Shown here: piece by piece, positions 27,406 to 37,127 of the stretch
Layout: each line of letters begins with the position of its first letter
Numbering within the stretch: the first letter of the stretch is position 1
Assembly: GCF_018141165.1 (NCBI RefSeq)
Contig: NZ_CP058557.1
Coordinates: forward strand, 3,100,001 to 3,164,000
DNA length: 64,000 nt
Source: Alkaliphilus sp. B6464
GTDB taxonomy: Bacteria > Bacillota > Clostridia > Peptostreptococcales > Natronincolaceae
Reading direction: 5' to 3'
Position numbers and translations under genes: made by a program
The notes under the pieces: model-generated
Databases searched by the model: none
What the model saw: only the letters and a program-made list of their open reading frames with translations
Told to the model about the DNA's origin: nothing

Positions 27406-27810
27406 TTAAGCTAAATGGTCTTTTAAATAACCTTCTTCTGAATTTATAAACATACTTCTAGACGCTATTACGTCTACTCCTGTCCCTAGAATATTCTTAA
27501 TAATTACCTGACCTACTTTAATTGGTGTTTTAACCTCTATTTCATTAATTATTTTCATTGCTTCCTCTATCAGATGTTTAGGAATTGGCCCTGATGTTTT
27601 AACAGGAAGTCTTCTTATAGAAGAACCAGATATAATAACAGTTGTTGTAAGTACTCTTGTTGGATTTGTCATTTCTGTAATACCATAGTTCATACCTCTA
27701 AAGCATTTATTTCCTTCAACTGTGTAGCCATTTTGACTTTCTTCATTCTTTATAACCTTTAACTTACACCCTAATGGACAAACAATACAAACCATATCTC
27801 TAGCTTCCAT
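27406..27810 (-). CDS. DUF1667 protein of the glycerol-3-phosphate oxidation cluster
   Basis: A 134-residue protein with four N-terminal Cys (CIVCPLGCKLKV..., CFRG), which look like an iron-sulphur or zinc site. The DUF1667 family is found beside two flavoproteins in many clostridia and is thought to be a third, electron-transferring subunit of a GlpABC-like enzyme (inference). It starts two bases after the upstream flavoprotein stop. Confidence 0.85.
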   Translation of the reverse strand: MEARDMVCIVCPLGCKLKVIKNEESQNGYTVEGNKCFRGMNYGITEMTNPTRVLTTTVIISGSSIRRLPVKTSGPIPKHLIEEAMKIINEIEVKTPIKVGQVIIKNILGTGVDVIASRSMFINSEEGYLKDHLA

Positions 27811-27812
27811 GA

Positions 27813-29078
27813 CTATTCTCCTTCCTTAACAATTTCTATAGAAATTTCATCACTATTACCTAAATTAAACTTGCTAAAGTCTAAATTAATGTTTTCCATC
27901 TCTCCAGGAGCCACATGTTTTCTTTTTACTTCTTTTATTACTTCACCATTACTTTTAACAACAAGTTTTACATTTTTATATATATTGTCTACACGCATCA
28001 TTAGCTCTACTGTTTGTTCTACATTATCTGGTCTTACTATATGAGGAACAACATATCGTACTCCATTTATTCCCTTGATTTTTATGTTTTTGCAATTATT
28101 CTCTAATTGTCCTTTAACATATTTTGCAGCATTTTTACCTGCTCTTTTACTTTCCTTTGTAACCCAATCTACTAAATCGTGAACATGAACAACATTACCA
28201 CAGGCAAAAATTCCCTCAGCAGATGTTTCCATAGATTCATTTACGATTGGACCTGATGTTACATTATCAAGCTTTATTCCTGCAGATTTTGAAAGTTCGT
28301 TTTCAGGAATTAGACCTACAGATAGTAGCAGCGTATCACATTCGAACCTTTTTTCTGTTCCCTTTATTGGTTTTAATCTTTCATCAACCTGAGCGATAGT
28401 TACAGCTTCTACTCTGTCATGTCCTTCAACATTTATTACTGTGTGACTTAAGTAAAGTGGAATGTCAAAATCCTCTAAACACTGAACAATATTTCTTGTT
28501 AATCCTCCTGAGTATGGCATTAGTTCTGTAACTGCTAGCACCTCAGCCCCCTCAAGAGTCATACGTCTTGCCATAATTAGTCCAATATCTCCAGAACCTA
28601 AAATAACTACTTTTTTTCCAATCATATGTCCTTCAATATTAACAAATCTTTGAGCTGTTCCAGCTGTTAAAACTCCTGCTGGCCTAGTTCCAGGTATTCT
28701 AATAGCACCTCTAGTTCTTTCTCTGCAACCCATTGCAAGTATTATAGCCTTTGCTTGTATATGAAGCATTCCATCAGTTGGGTTTACAGCTGTAATCATT
28801 TTGCTATCTGAAACCTCAAGAACCATTGTATCTAGCTTATATTCAATACCCATATTAATAAGCTCCTTAATAAACCTTTCAGCATACTCTGGCCCTGTAA
28901 GTTCCTCTTTAAAAATTTGAAGTCCGAATCCATTGTGAATACATTGCTGCAGTATTCCACCTAATTCTCTATCTCTTTCTATTACTAATATATTTTTCAC
29001 TCCGTTTTTTCGTGATTCTATAGCAGCCGCAAGTCCTGCTGGACCTCCACCAATTACTACAATATCATAGTGTACCAA
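27813..29078 (-). CDS. NAD(P)/FAD-dependent oxidoreductase, GlpB-like partner subunit
   Basis: A 421-residue flavoprotein of the pyridine nucleotide-disulphide oxidoreductase fold. VIGGGPAGLAAAIESR near residue 7 binds FAD, CRERTRGAIRIPGTRPAGVLTAG and VILGSGDIGLIMARR form the second nucleotide site, and a C-terminal extension follows. In clostridia it sits between GlpA-like and DUF1667 genes and probably passes electrons on from glycerol-3-phosphate oxidation. TTG start 29078 with GGAGGGAG upstream. Confidence 0.85.
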   Translation of the reverse strand: MVHYDIVVIGGGPAGLAAAIESRKNGVKNILVIERDRELGGILQQCIHNGFGLQIFKEELTGPEYAERFIKELINMGIEYKLDTMVLEVSDSKMITAVNPTDGMLHIQAKAIILAMGCRERTRGAIRIPGTRPAGVLTAGTAQRFVNIEGHMIGKKVVILGSGDIGLIMARRMTLEGAEVLAVTELMPYSGGLTRNIVQCLEDFDIPLYLSHTVINVEGHDRVEAVTIAQVDERLKPIKGTEKRFECDTLLLSVGLIPENELSKSAGIKLDNVTSGPIVNESMETSAEGIFACGNVVHVHDLVDWVTKESKRAGKNAAKYVKGQLENNCKNIKIKGINGVRYVVPHIVRPDNVEQTVELMMRVDNIYKNVKLVVKSNGEVIKEVKRKHVAPGEMENINLDFSKFNLGNSDEISIEIVKEGE

Positions 29079-29110
29079 AATGCTCCCTCCTACTCTTCTA
29101 CGTATTTATA

Positions 29111-30541
29111 CTACTTTGTTTCTCCTGTTAGTATATAAGAATTAAGGCGATCTTTTACAACTTCTGTTATGTCTATATCTTGTTCTCTAGCTAAAATTTC
29201 CATTACTCTCGGAGCACAGAATCCGCCTTGACATCTTCCAGAGCCTGGTCTAGCTCTTCTCTTTACTCCATCTAATGTTGTTGCTCCTGCTTTTCTATTG
29301 ATAACGTCTACAATTTCACCTTCAGTAATGTTTTCACACCTACAAATAATTCTTCCGAATCTAGGGTCCTTTTCAATCAGCTTTGCTTTCTCATCATCAG
29401 ATAGGTCCATAAAGTGAATGCTAGGTCTTCTGTTTGGATTAAAATCTTGATTTAATTCAATATCTCCTAATCTTCCTTTTATTAACTCTACAACATATTC
29501 CGCAATGGCAGGAGCTGCTGTAAGACCTGGAGAATCAATTCCAGCTACATTGAAAAATCCTAAAGATTCCTCTGATTCCTCAATAATAAAATCTTGATTC
29601 TTTGTCTTTGCTCTAATGCCCGTAAATGATGTAATAACACCTTGAAAGCTTATTTGCTTTAATGTATGGTGAGCATGCTCGTTAATATAATTCAGTCCTT
29701 CAAGTGTCGTCTCGAAGCTAGTTTTACTATCTATATACTCTGATGTTGGACCAAGAAGTAAGTTTCCATGCACTGTAGGCGTAATAAGTACTCCCTTACC
29801 AGCCTCTGAAGGACATCTAAAAACTACGCTATTAACTATGTTTCCTACTGACTTATCAAATAGGTTATATTCACCACGATTAGGTAATATCTCGAAACTT
29901 TGAGTATTTAGCATATTATTAATATCATCAGAATGAAGTCCAGCACAATTTATAATTATTTTACTTTCTAGCTTTCTATCTCCAGCTGTAATACTATAAC
30001 CATCTGCTATTTTTTGTATATCAGTTACTGTACTATTTAGCAGTAGTTCCACACCATTTTCTACTGCATTTTCTGCTAGTGCAATAGCCAATTCCCAAGG
30101 TCCAACTATTCCAGCTGTTTTTGCATGTAGCGCACCTACTATATCTTCACTTAAATTCTTTTCAAGTTTAAGTACGCTTTCTTTATCTAATATTTCCATC
30201 TGAGGAACGCAATTTCTTTCTCCCCTTGCATATAATTCATGTACTGTTTCCATGTCTTTATCATTAAAGGCTAAAACTAAAGATCCAATTCTTTTAAAAG
30301 GAACATCTAGCTCCTCACATATCTCATCATAAAGTTCATTTCCTCTTACATTTAATTTAGCTTTTAATGTACCTTCCTTAGCGTCATATCCTGCATGAAC
30401 TATAGCACTGTTTGCTTTTGTAGTACCATTGGCTATATCATTTTCCTTATCGATTAATAACACTTTTAACTGATATTTTGAGAGCTCTCTAGCTATAAAA
30501 GTCCCTGTTATACCTGCTCCAATGACTGTAATATCATACAT
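29111..30541 (-). CDS. glpA: Glycerol-3-phosphate dehydrogenase-like flavoprotein with BFD-type [2Fe-2S] domain
   Basis: A 476-residue protein. The N-terminal DAO-type FAD domain has TVIGAGITGTFIARELSKY and an internal IIINCAGLHSD. A C-terminal BFD-like [2Fe-2S] domain (about residues 395-460) has CRCEN and GSGRCQGGFC. This matches the clostridial GlpA-like protein that oxidises glycerol-3-phosphate to dihydroxyacetone phosphate. ATG 30541 follows GGGAGGAAC. It is first after the GlpP leader terminator, followed by its partners with 32- and 2-base gaps. Confidence 0.87.
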   Translation of the reverse strand: MYDITVIGAGITGTFIARELSKYQLKVLLIDKENDIANGTTKANSAIVHAGYDAKEGTLKAKLNVRGNELYDEICEELDVPFKRIGSLVLAFNDKDMETVHELYARGERNCVPQMEILDKESVLKLEKNLSEDIVGALHAKTAGIVGPWELAIALAENAVENGVELLLNSTVTDIQKIADGYSITAGDRKLESKIIINCAGLHSDDINNMLNTQSFEILPNRGEYNLFDKSVGNIVNSVVFRCPSEAGKGVLITPTVHGNLLLGPTSEYIDSKTSFETTLEGLNYINEHAHHTLKQISFQGVITSFTGIRAKTKNQDFIIEESEESLGFFNVAGIDSPGLTAAPAIAEYVVELIKGRLGDIELNQDFNPNRRPSIHFMDLSDDEKAKLIEKDPRFGRIICRCENITEGEIVDVINRKAGATTLDGVKRRARPGSGRCQGGFCAPRVMEILAREQDIDITEVVKDRLNSYILTGETK

Positions 30542-30596
30542 TGTAATGTTCCTCCCTTATAAAATTAGCTTTGTAGTGATATATTAATGAGAATGT

Positions 30597-30650
30597 AAAA
30601 AGAGCCATGTAAACCAAAACCTATATTAAATAGATTTAGTTACACGGCTC
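30597..30650 (-). promoter_or_regulatory. Leader terminator between glpP and the glpA-like gene
   Basis: On the minus strand GAGCCGTGTAAC pairs with GTTTACATGGCTC around an A/T-rich loop and is followed by TTTTT. GlpP proteins of Firmicutes prevent termination in leaders of glp operons when glycerol-3-phosphate is present. This hairpin is placed as the probable target, since glpP is the next gene upstream. Confidence 0.7.
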
Positions 30651-30776
30651 TCCTGTTCTCGACCATTAATATTCTTTTATATTAAATTACCATATATATT
30701 ATACTATATATAGATTTTATGTGCAAATAAATAAGAGTATAATATATTCATCTGCAATAACAACAAAAATTTATTA

Positions 30777-31343
30777 TTACAATTCCCATAATTTTTTTTT
30801 GCTGGTTGATGCACCTATAGCTCCTGCCTTTAAAACCTCCATTATATCTTGTTTACTATCAATTAGCCCTCCTGCTATAACGGGTATAGACAATTGTTTA
30901 GTAATACGACTTATTACTCCTGGCATAACTCCTGGCATAATTTCAATCATATCTGGCTGTCTAGATTTGACACTTTGTTTAGTCATTTCGTAAGACTTGT
31001 TATCAATTAAAAAGAATCTTTGTATTGTAAACATTCCTTTTTCCTTAGCAATCTTTATATGATTACTCTTTGTACTGATTACACCATCTGGCCTGATAAC
31101 TTCGACAATGTAATCAATAGCTTTAGCATCTTTTCCTATTCCTTCGAGAAAATCAATATGTATTAAAGCGCTCTTACCAGCATTTTTGATTCTATCAACT
31201 AGTGTTTTCGCATTAAATATATCGGCACATAGTAAAAATATAGTAGTTACTTGGGACTTGATTGCAATTTCTAAGTCTTCTTCATTCTGAACAGCTGCAA
31301 TAACAGGATTTAATTCAACTCTATTAGCTATTGTTTCTTTCAC
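30777..31343 (-). CDS. glpP: Glycerol-3-phosphate responsive antiterminator
   Basis: A 188-residue GlpP. NPVIAAVQNEEDLEIAIKS, VIRPDGVISTKSNHIKIAKEKG and the phosphate-binding end IPVIAGGLIDSKQDIMEVLKAGA are characteristic. It binds glycerol-3-phosphate and leader mRNA to allow readthrough. The gene precedes the glpA-like operon by about 235 bases containing the terminator. Confidence 0.92.
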   Translation of the reverse strand: MKETIANRVELNPVIAAVQNEEDLEIAIKSQVTTIFLLCADIFNAKTLVDRIKNAGKSALIHIDFLEGIGKDAKAIDYIVEVIRPDGVISTKSNHIKIAKEKGMFTIQRFFLIDNKSYEMTKQSVKSRQPDMIEIMPGVMPGVISRITKQLSIPVIAGGLIDSKQDIMEVLKAGAIGASTSKKKLWEL

Positions 31344-31575
31344 ACTATCATTCCTTCATTTTATAAGTAACTTCACTTTTTTATATGATATATTCTTTAT
31401 TTTTTTGAAGTGTTTATTGTTTATGTTTATATAGCATAGCATAAACAAACTAAATATCAAATGCTGTTCTATTTTCATCATATTTTCTTATCTTGCTATA
31501 TATCACAGCATATTTGAGTTACCTACAACGTTAGCTGATACATCAAATCTATAACAGCCTTTTTATGGTTCAAAA

Positions 31576-32367
31576 CTAAATTAAATCTATCATATCTTTT
31601 ACAGAATTAAACACATAATCTGCTCTAGTCTCACTTCTGATATAATCTTCTTCTTTAGTTTCACCAGAGTAAACTAATACCGAAACTATACCTGCATTTT
31701 CTCCCGTCTTAATATCTGTATAAAGTCTATCCCCTACCATTACCATATTTTCTTTGTTTAAACCATATTTAGATGCAATACTTTCTACTATCTCCTTATT
31801 TGGTTTGCCTATTACTTTTGGCGTTTTTCCAGTAGAAGCCTCTATAAATGCAGCCATCGCACCTGCATCTGGCATGAATTTTCCATTAGCTAAAGGACAG
31901 TTAAAGTCTGGGTGTGTTGCTATGTATTCTACCCCTTCAGATATATACTCGCATGCTGCCCATAATTTTTCATAAGTTAAGGTGGTATCAAATCCTAATA
32001 CTACATAATCTATGTTTTTATGTCTTTCTTTTTCTAAAATAAAGCCTTCTCTTATAAATTCTTCTTCTAAGGCCTTCGTTCCTAGCAGATAAATTTTAGC
32101 GCCTTTTTTTTGTTTTTTAAGATACATAGTAGTAGCTTCTCCCGAAGTAAATACTTCTTCTTCTGAAGCTTGTATGCCCAAGTTTTTAAGCTTTTCTACA
32201 TATATTTCTTTGCTTTTTGATGAATTATTTGTAACGAAAATATATCTTTTTCCCTTAGTTTTTATAGTTTCAAGAAACTCTTTCGATCCATCGATTAATT
32301 CATCACCAAGATAGATAGTTCCATCCATATCTAATAAAAATATGCTTTTTTCTTTTAAACTCTCCAA
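31576..32367 (-). CDS. HAD-IIA family sugar/polyol phosphate phosphatase
   Basis: A 263-residue NagD/PGPase-like hydrolase: LLDMDGTIYLGD (nucleophile and acid Asp), VTNNSSKS (motif II), GKPNKEIVES (Lys) and MVGDRLYTDIKTG (motif III). It is cytoplasmic. The position next to a glycerol-3-phosphate cluster hints at a glycerol phosphate phosphatase role, unproven. TTG 32367 with GGGAGG upstream. It lies 28 bases after the TRAP permease gene on the same strand. Confidence 0.87.
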   Translation of the reverse strand: MESLKEKSIFLLDMDGTIYLGDELIDGSKEFLETIKTKGKRYIFVTNNSSKSKEIYVEKLKNLGIQASEEEVFTSGEATTMYLKKQKKGAKIYLLGTKALEEEFIREGFILEKERHKNIDYVVLGFDTTLTYEKLWAACEYISEGVEYIATHPDFNCPLANGKFMPDAGAMAAFIEASTGKTPKVIGKPNKEIVESIASKYGLNKENMVMVGDRLYTDIKTGENAGIVSVLVYSGETKEEDYIRSETRADYVFNSVKDMIDLI

Positions 32368-32394
32368 AGTTTTCCTCCCTCTACTTTTTCAAAC

Positions 32395-33681
32395 TTATCT
32401 AAATAAGTTTAAAGTAAATAATGCAATACCTTGAGAATAAGTAACCAGTAATAGTACTACTAATAAGGCTACTATGAAAGGCCAAACATCTTTTATAAAG
32501 TCCTCTAAAGTTACATCTACTATGGAACATACTGTAAACATCATAGATCCAAATGGTGGAGTTAATCCTCCAATCATTATGTTTACTATAAATATAATTC
32601 CGAAATGTATAGGGTCTACTCCAAATACTTTAACTGCTGGTACTAATAATGGAGCTAAAATTACTAATGCTGCCCCACCTTCAATAAACATTCCTATAAA
32701 TAATAACAGTAGGTTAATTACCATTAGTAATATAAAAGGACTATCTGTCATATTCATAAGTCCCTCTGTTATTATTTGTGGGATTCTTTCTAATGTAAGG
32801 TAGTAACCAAACACTTTAGCACTTGCAATTATAATCATTACAGCACCAGTACTCTTTACTGTGTCCTTCAATATTAATGGTATATGTTCTAATTTTAATT
32901 GTTTATACACGAAAAGTCCTACTATCATACAAAATAATACTGCAATTCCCCCTGCTTCTGTAGGAGTGAACATACCCATTCTCATTCCCATGATTATTCC
33001 GAAAGGAATAAGTAGTGCCCAAATAGATTTTAAAAATTGTCTAAAAAGTTCGCCAAAAGATGCCATTTTATCTCTACTTGGTTTGTAATCTCTTTTAACC
33101 GAAATAATATGAACAGCTATCATTAAAGCTACAGCCATTAATATACCTGGCATATATGCGGCTAAGAACATATCACCTACTGAAACATTGGCAATTATTG
33201 CATATAGTATAAGATTTGTTCCTGGAGGGATAACTGGGCTTATTGCTGATGATGCAGCAGTTATTGCGGCTGAAAACGGTTTAGAAAATCCTTTTTTTTC
33301 CATTTCAGGAACTAGTATTTTAGATTGCATAGCTGCATCTGCATTTGCAGAACCTGAAATGCCACCCATTAATGCACTTAGTAGTACGTTAACTTGGGCT
33401 AGTCCTCCTCTAGTATGTCCTACTAAAACGTTGGCAAAATCCATTAATGCTTCACTTATTCCTGAATAATTCATTATAGAACCTACCATAATAAAGAATG
33501 GGACTGCTAAGTATGGGAAGGATTCTACTGAAGTTACAAATTGTTGAATTATCATTTGCATAGGCATCGTAGTATTAATGAATATAAAATAGAATAAGGA
33601 AGAACCTATTAATGCGTATGCTATTGGTATGTTTAGAAAAAATAAAATAAATAAAACTATAATTGGTAGAATAGATTGCAT
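32395..33681 (-). CDS. dctM: TRAP transporter large permease (DctM)
   Basis: A 428-residue membrane protein with about 12 helices, carrying FIMVGSIMNYSGISEALMDFA, MGGISGSANADAAM and NLILYAIIANVSVGDMFLAAYMPG of the DctM family. It moves an organic acid using an ion gradient with DctQ and the DctP binding protein. Start ATG 33681 with GGCGGTGA; 15 bases after dctQ. Confidence 0.93.
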   Translation of the reverse strand: MQSILPIIVLFILFFLNIPIAYALIGSSLFYFIFINTTMPMQMIIQQFVTSVESFPYLAVPFFIMVGSIMNYSGISEALMDFANVLVGHTRGGLAQVNVLLSALMGGISGSANADAAMQSKILVPEMEKKGFSKPFSAAITAASSAISPVIPPGTNLILYAIIANVSVGDMFLAAYMPGILMAVALMIAVHIISVKRDYKPSRDKMASFGELFRQFLKSIWALLIPFGIIMGMRMGMFTPTEAGGIAVLFCMIVGLFVYKQLKLEHIPLILKDTVKSTGAVMIIIASAKVFGYYLTLERIPQIITEGLMNMTDSPFILLMVINLLLLFIGMFIEGGAALVILAPLLVPAVKVFGVDPIHFGIIFIVNIMIGGLTPPFGSMMFTVCSIVDVTLEDFIKDVWPFIVALLVVLLLVTYSQGIALFTLNLFR

Positions 33682-33696
33682 TTATTATTTCACCGC

Positions 33697-34185
33697 CTAA
33701 TTTTTTATACTTTTATTAAAAGATAATTTTTTGAAACTTTGTATGGAAAAATAAATTGAATATAAAGTAATCAATGCAAAAGCAAGTACTATAGATGCAT
33801 ATACATACTTATAAGATACTTCTAAAGCCGCTGTTATCTTTGTAGATCCTGCTACATAGATATAACTAAAGTAAAACATAAGTGCTGATAAAATAGTTAT
33901 AATTATAGAAGTTAAAAATTCTACTATATTTCTTCCCTTTTCAGGTAATAAAACCACTAATACTTCTACCCCTATAAGGTCCTTCTTTTTATATGCACTA
34001 GCAAAACCTAGGAATATAGTCCATACAAATGCACCTACAGCAACTTCTTCTGCCCAGGTAAATGTAAACCTTAAAAAGTATCTAGTAAATACGTTCATAA
34101 TTACTATAACTGTAGTTATTGATAAGAAAAGGCTTCCTAAATAAAGCTCAAAATCTTTTCTAAATCTTTCTAAAAAATTATCCAT
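33697..34185 (-). CDS. dctQ: TRAP transporter small permease (DctQ)
   Basis: A 162-residue protein with four membrane helices and the DctQ signature RFTFTWAEEVAVGAFVWTIFLGFASAYKKKDLIGVEVL. It is the small membrane partner of DctM. AGGAGGTAG precedes ATG 34185. A hairpin lies upstream toward dctP, which can reduce expression relative to the binding protein. Confidence 0.92.
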   Translation of the reverse strand: MDNFLERFRKDFELYLGSLFLSITTVIVIMNVFTRYFLRFTFTWAEEVAVGAFVWTIFLGFASAYKKKDLIGVEVLVVLLPEKGRNIVEFLTSIIITILSALMFYFSYIYVAGSTKITAALEVSYKYVYASIVLAFALITLYSIYFSIQSFKKLSFNKSIKN

Positions 34186-34327
34186 GTCTACCTCCTATGC
34201 GATTAATAGCCTCTCAACAATAGTTGAGGATTAAATATAATAGTTTTCCTTAAAACCATTTTATTTTATTCCTTCTAATTTTGTGGAGGAATTTTCGATT
34301 TCAACATTAGCATAATTCACTTTAAAA

Positions 34328-34352
34328 TTGGAAGGAGATTTACTCCTTCCAA
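34328..34352. terminator. Hairpin between dctP and dctQ
   Basis: Perfect 10-bp stem TTGGAAGGAG/CTCCTTCCAA with a 5-base loop. It lies inside the dctP-dctQ-dctM transcript, where a partial terminator or mRNA-stabilising hairpin would give more binding protein than permease. Confidence 0.65.
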
Positions 34353-34383
34353 CTTTTTTGTTTGGCATATAGCAAATAATAGA

Positions 34384-35409
34384 TTACTTTAAGTTTGCTT
34401 TTATAACTTCTAATTCTTTTATTAAATTCTCGTAGATACCTGGTGTCCATTTATCAAACTTTGTATATACTGGAGCAGCCGCCTTAAGGAAAGCATCAGC
34501 ATCTACCTCATAGAAATTTACACCTTCTGCTTTTAATAAATCTTCATACTCTTTTTCTAGTCTAATAGTTTCAGCTAAGTTATCTGCTTCACCTTTTTCG
34601 AACTCTTCTACAATAATAGTTCTTTGTTCTTCAGTTAGGCTATCCCAAACTTTGGTTGAAATTGTAACTGCTGAAACTCCTAATAAGTGATTTGTTAAAG
34701 AGTATTCTTTAACATTTTCGTATTGTTTAGTTCCGTAATAAGTCATTATTGAACCTTCTACACCATTTATAACACCTTGTTGAATTGCTGCATAAGTGTC
34801 TGGATAAGGCATTGCAACAGGGTTACCACCCATAGCTTCTATAGTATAAGTGTATAATTGGCTAGTAGGGACCCTAATATTTAATCCCTTCATGTCATCT
34901 GGAGTTTTGATTGGTTTATTAGTCATCATACTTCTAAATCCGAATAACCAATCTATAGAAAGCACTTTTATTCCTTGTTCTTCTGCTTGTTTATGTAGAT
35001 TTTGAACTAAGTCTGTTTCTGTCATAGCAAGATATTCATCAAATGTTTGATATAAAAATGGTCCAGTTACTGCATTATAATCCGGTACATAGTCTCCTAA
35101 GAAGTTTATACCATCTACTAAGATCCAATCAGATCCTTGAACTACCTGTTCCATTCCATCTTTACCTATTGGCAGAACACCATTTGTAAACAATTGTAAT
35201 TCTAATGAACCTTTACTTCTTTCATTTATTGCTTCTACTACTTTTTTCAATGATATAGCAGTTTGCTCATCATCAACAAATTTTGTACTAACTTTAATAA
35301 CTTTCTTTTCCACATTATTACCGCTTGCATCAGTAGCAGGCTTACTACCACATGCAGCTAATGATAAAGTAAGAATTAATGCTAGTACAACTGACAAAAT
35401 CTTTTTCAT
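34384..35409 (-). CDS. dctP: TRAP transporter solute-binding lipoprotein (DctP)
   Basis: A 341-residue lipoprotein (LSLAACGS lipobox) of the DctP family. GLNIRVPTSQLYTYTIEAMGGNPVAMPYPDTYAAIQQGVINGVEGS contains the conserved Arg that binds a carboxylate and the usual PxxEVYxALQ-type helix. It catches an organic acid outside the cell; the ligand is unknown. First gene of the TRAP operon. Confidence 0.93.
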   Translation of the reverse strand: MKKILSVVLALILTLSLAACGSKPATDASGNNVEKKVIKVSTKFVDDEQTAISLKKVVEAINERSKGSLELQLFTNGVLPIGKDGMEQVVQGSDWILVDGINFLGDYVPDYNAVTGPFLYQTFDEYLAMTETDLVQNLHKQAEEQGIKVLSIDWLFGFRSMMTNKPIKTPDDMKGLNIRVPTSQLYTYTIEAMGGNPVAMPYPDTYAAIQQGVINGVEGSIMTYYGTKQYENVKEYSLTNHLLGVSAVTISTKVWDSLTEEQRTIIVEEFEKGEADNLAETIRLEKEYEDLLKAEGVNFYEVDADAFLKAAAPVYTKFDKWTPGIYENLIKELEVIKANLK

Positions 35410-35960
35410 TAAATTTCCCCCTTATTTTTACATAATATATTAAATATCTACTAACAATTTATAATCTAACTTATAACTTCTTACATATAGTCAGATTATT
35501 TGTAGTATCAATTTAAATATGTTTTTAATCAGACATTATATAGTCTAATATATACTTTTAGAATACCATTATCGCTTCTTGTAGGTCAATTAGAATAACA
35601 CATTAATCATTTAAATAAGCATTATTTTTTAGTAACCATTTTTTAACAGCTGCTATATCCCTATTTTAGAATTGTTTCTTTTCTATTTCTACAAAAAAAA
35701 GACAACAATTAAACAACACATGTTAATAAGTTGTTATTTATTGTTGACACTCCAGTTCTCCTGTCATTATTATTATATTTTTCATAATCGTTCTAGGCAA
35801 AACAGTAATATGTTTTGTTTGACATACATTATAATTAGAACATTATCTACAATTCAGATATTATCATATCTCTTTTTCTTTGTAAAGCATTTTATACATT
35901 GCAAATACAGAAAAGGCAAGTTGTTTTTATTAACAATCAGCTCAGCTACCCTTTGATATA
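35410..35960. other. Intergenic region, no convincing gene
   Basis: About 550 bases of very A/T-rich DNA upstream of dctP. The only long frame (35672-35956, plus) has low-complexity Phe/Tyr/Ser content and no ribosome site. The dctP promoter should be in the first 100 bases. Confidence 0.5.
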
Positions 35961-36020
35961 TACATAAAAAACCACCACCCCTAGGTCCTTCTACAAACGG
36001 CATTTTATAACATTTATATA
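35961..36020. repeat. Degenerate copy of the recurring terminator palindrome
   Basis: Matches TACATAAAAA, CACCACCCCTAG and TCCTTCTA of the 47371-47430 copy, but the right arm is changed (ACAAACGG for AGAAGTGG), so the stem is partly lost. Unlike the copies at 47.4 and 51.0 kb it has no tRNA sequence beside it. Confidence 0.6.
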
Positions 36021-36032
36021 TCTAAATCTTTA

Positions 36033-36262
36033 TCAGTTGAAAAAAGCCTTTAATAAATTTTTTACCTTTTCTGAATACTTTTCTTTATTAAAATATAAAA
36101 TTGTCATTTCTATTATACCTTTAACTTGATTTTCATCTATATCTTCAACCGCCATAATTCCTTCAGAAAATTCGTCATAAAGAATATACATTTCCGACAA
36201 GCAGTGAGCTCCTACTCTCTGCTTATATACGTTAACACATATATACTTGTTACATATTTTTT
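36033..36262 (-). pseudogene. Open-frame remnant without start, unknown protein
   Basis: About 75 codons in one frame encode VNVYKQRVGAHCLSEMYILY, then EFSEGIMAVEDIDENQVK and EKVKNLLKAFFN before a TGA. The composition is clearly protein-like, but no ATG, GTG or TTG with ribosome site begins it; an ATG at MYILYD would give only about 50 residues. Probably a 5'-truncated gene. Family not recognised. Confidence 0.5.
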
Positions 36263-36305
36263 ATCTATTCAGATACAAGTCAACACCTTATTTTAATAAG
36301 TTTAC

Positions 36306-37004
36306 CTAAAATTCATATCGCTTTTTAAACTCAATCTCCTTATCTTTATCAAATAATACAAAATCAAAGTCATTTGAATGTGCTTGACCAAAGTTTTGAG
36401 CAGTGCTGTTATGTACGTAAAAACTAACTTCTACTCTTTCTTTACTCCTTTTGGGTATGGTAAAAACCTCTAATTCACCCATATCATTTTTCAATATAAC
36501 TTCCTCCTCAACTACCCTACTTTTTAATCTGTCCGGAAGATTAATTTTAACATGCATTTTAATATCCTTATTGCTCATATTTTCAAACACAAAAGTCGCA
36601 TTTCCTTCAATTATTTCATTATCTATTCCTTCGAAATTTATATTCGAGTTATCCTTATGGACATAGATTGCCTTAACATCACCTTGAAAAGTTTTATATG
36701 TTTTTTCTATAAAAATAAATGACTTATTTATGAAGCTAATTGAAAATATTACTGCAATTAACAAAAGTGTTTTTTCTCCCTGTGTTTTAAGCTCTTTTCC
36801 AAAAGATTTTAGTACCTTTTTGAAACCTATATAATATATAATCAATAGTATTAGTCCTGCATAATGAAACGTTCCACTACCTCTGTGTATTGGTTTAAAT
36901 ATTCGCTCTATAATAGGTACTGGATTTGAATTTGTGTTTATATGTCCAATAACTCCAACTAAAATCAACATAATCCCTATAACAAATTCCCTTTTATTCT
37001 TCAT
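36306..37004 (-). CDS. Membrane protein with external beta-rich domain
   Basis: A 232-residue protein with three hydrophobic helices in the first 105 residues and then a roughly 120-residue beta-rich domain (NATFVFENMSNKDIKMHVKINLPD). This looks like a secreted immunoglobulin-like fold. GGGAGG precedes the ATG. The family is not recognised. Confidence 0.6.
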   Translation of the reverse strand: MKNKREFVIGIMLILVGVIGHINTNSNPVPIIERIFKPIHRGSGTFHYAGLILLIIYYIGFKKVLKSFGKELKTQGEKTLLLIAVIFSISFINKSFIFIEKTYKTFQGDVKAIYVHKDNSNINFEGIDNEIIEGNATFVFENMSNKDIKMHVKINLPDRLKSRVVEEEVILKNDMGELEVFTIPKRSKERVEVSFYVHNSTAQNFGQAHSNDFDFVLFDKDKEIEFKKRYEF

Positions 37005-37127
37005 CCTAAGCCTCCCACCTATCTTATTGTTCTGATATCATTTTAAATATTAGAAATTTCCTATTTCAATTAATAAAGATATCTACAGATCAATATGTTA
37101 AAGATGTTTATTGTTTATGTATATCGT

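Noticed and set aside
35672-35956. Plus-strand open frame of 94 codons
   Set aside because: Phe/Tyr/Ser-rich low complexity, no ribosome site, in an A/T-rich intergenic region.
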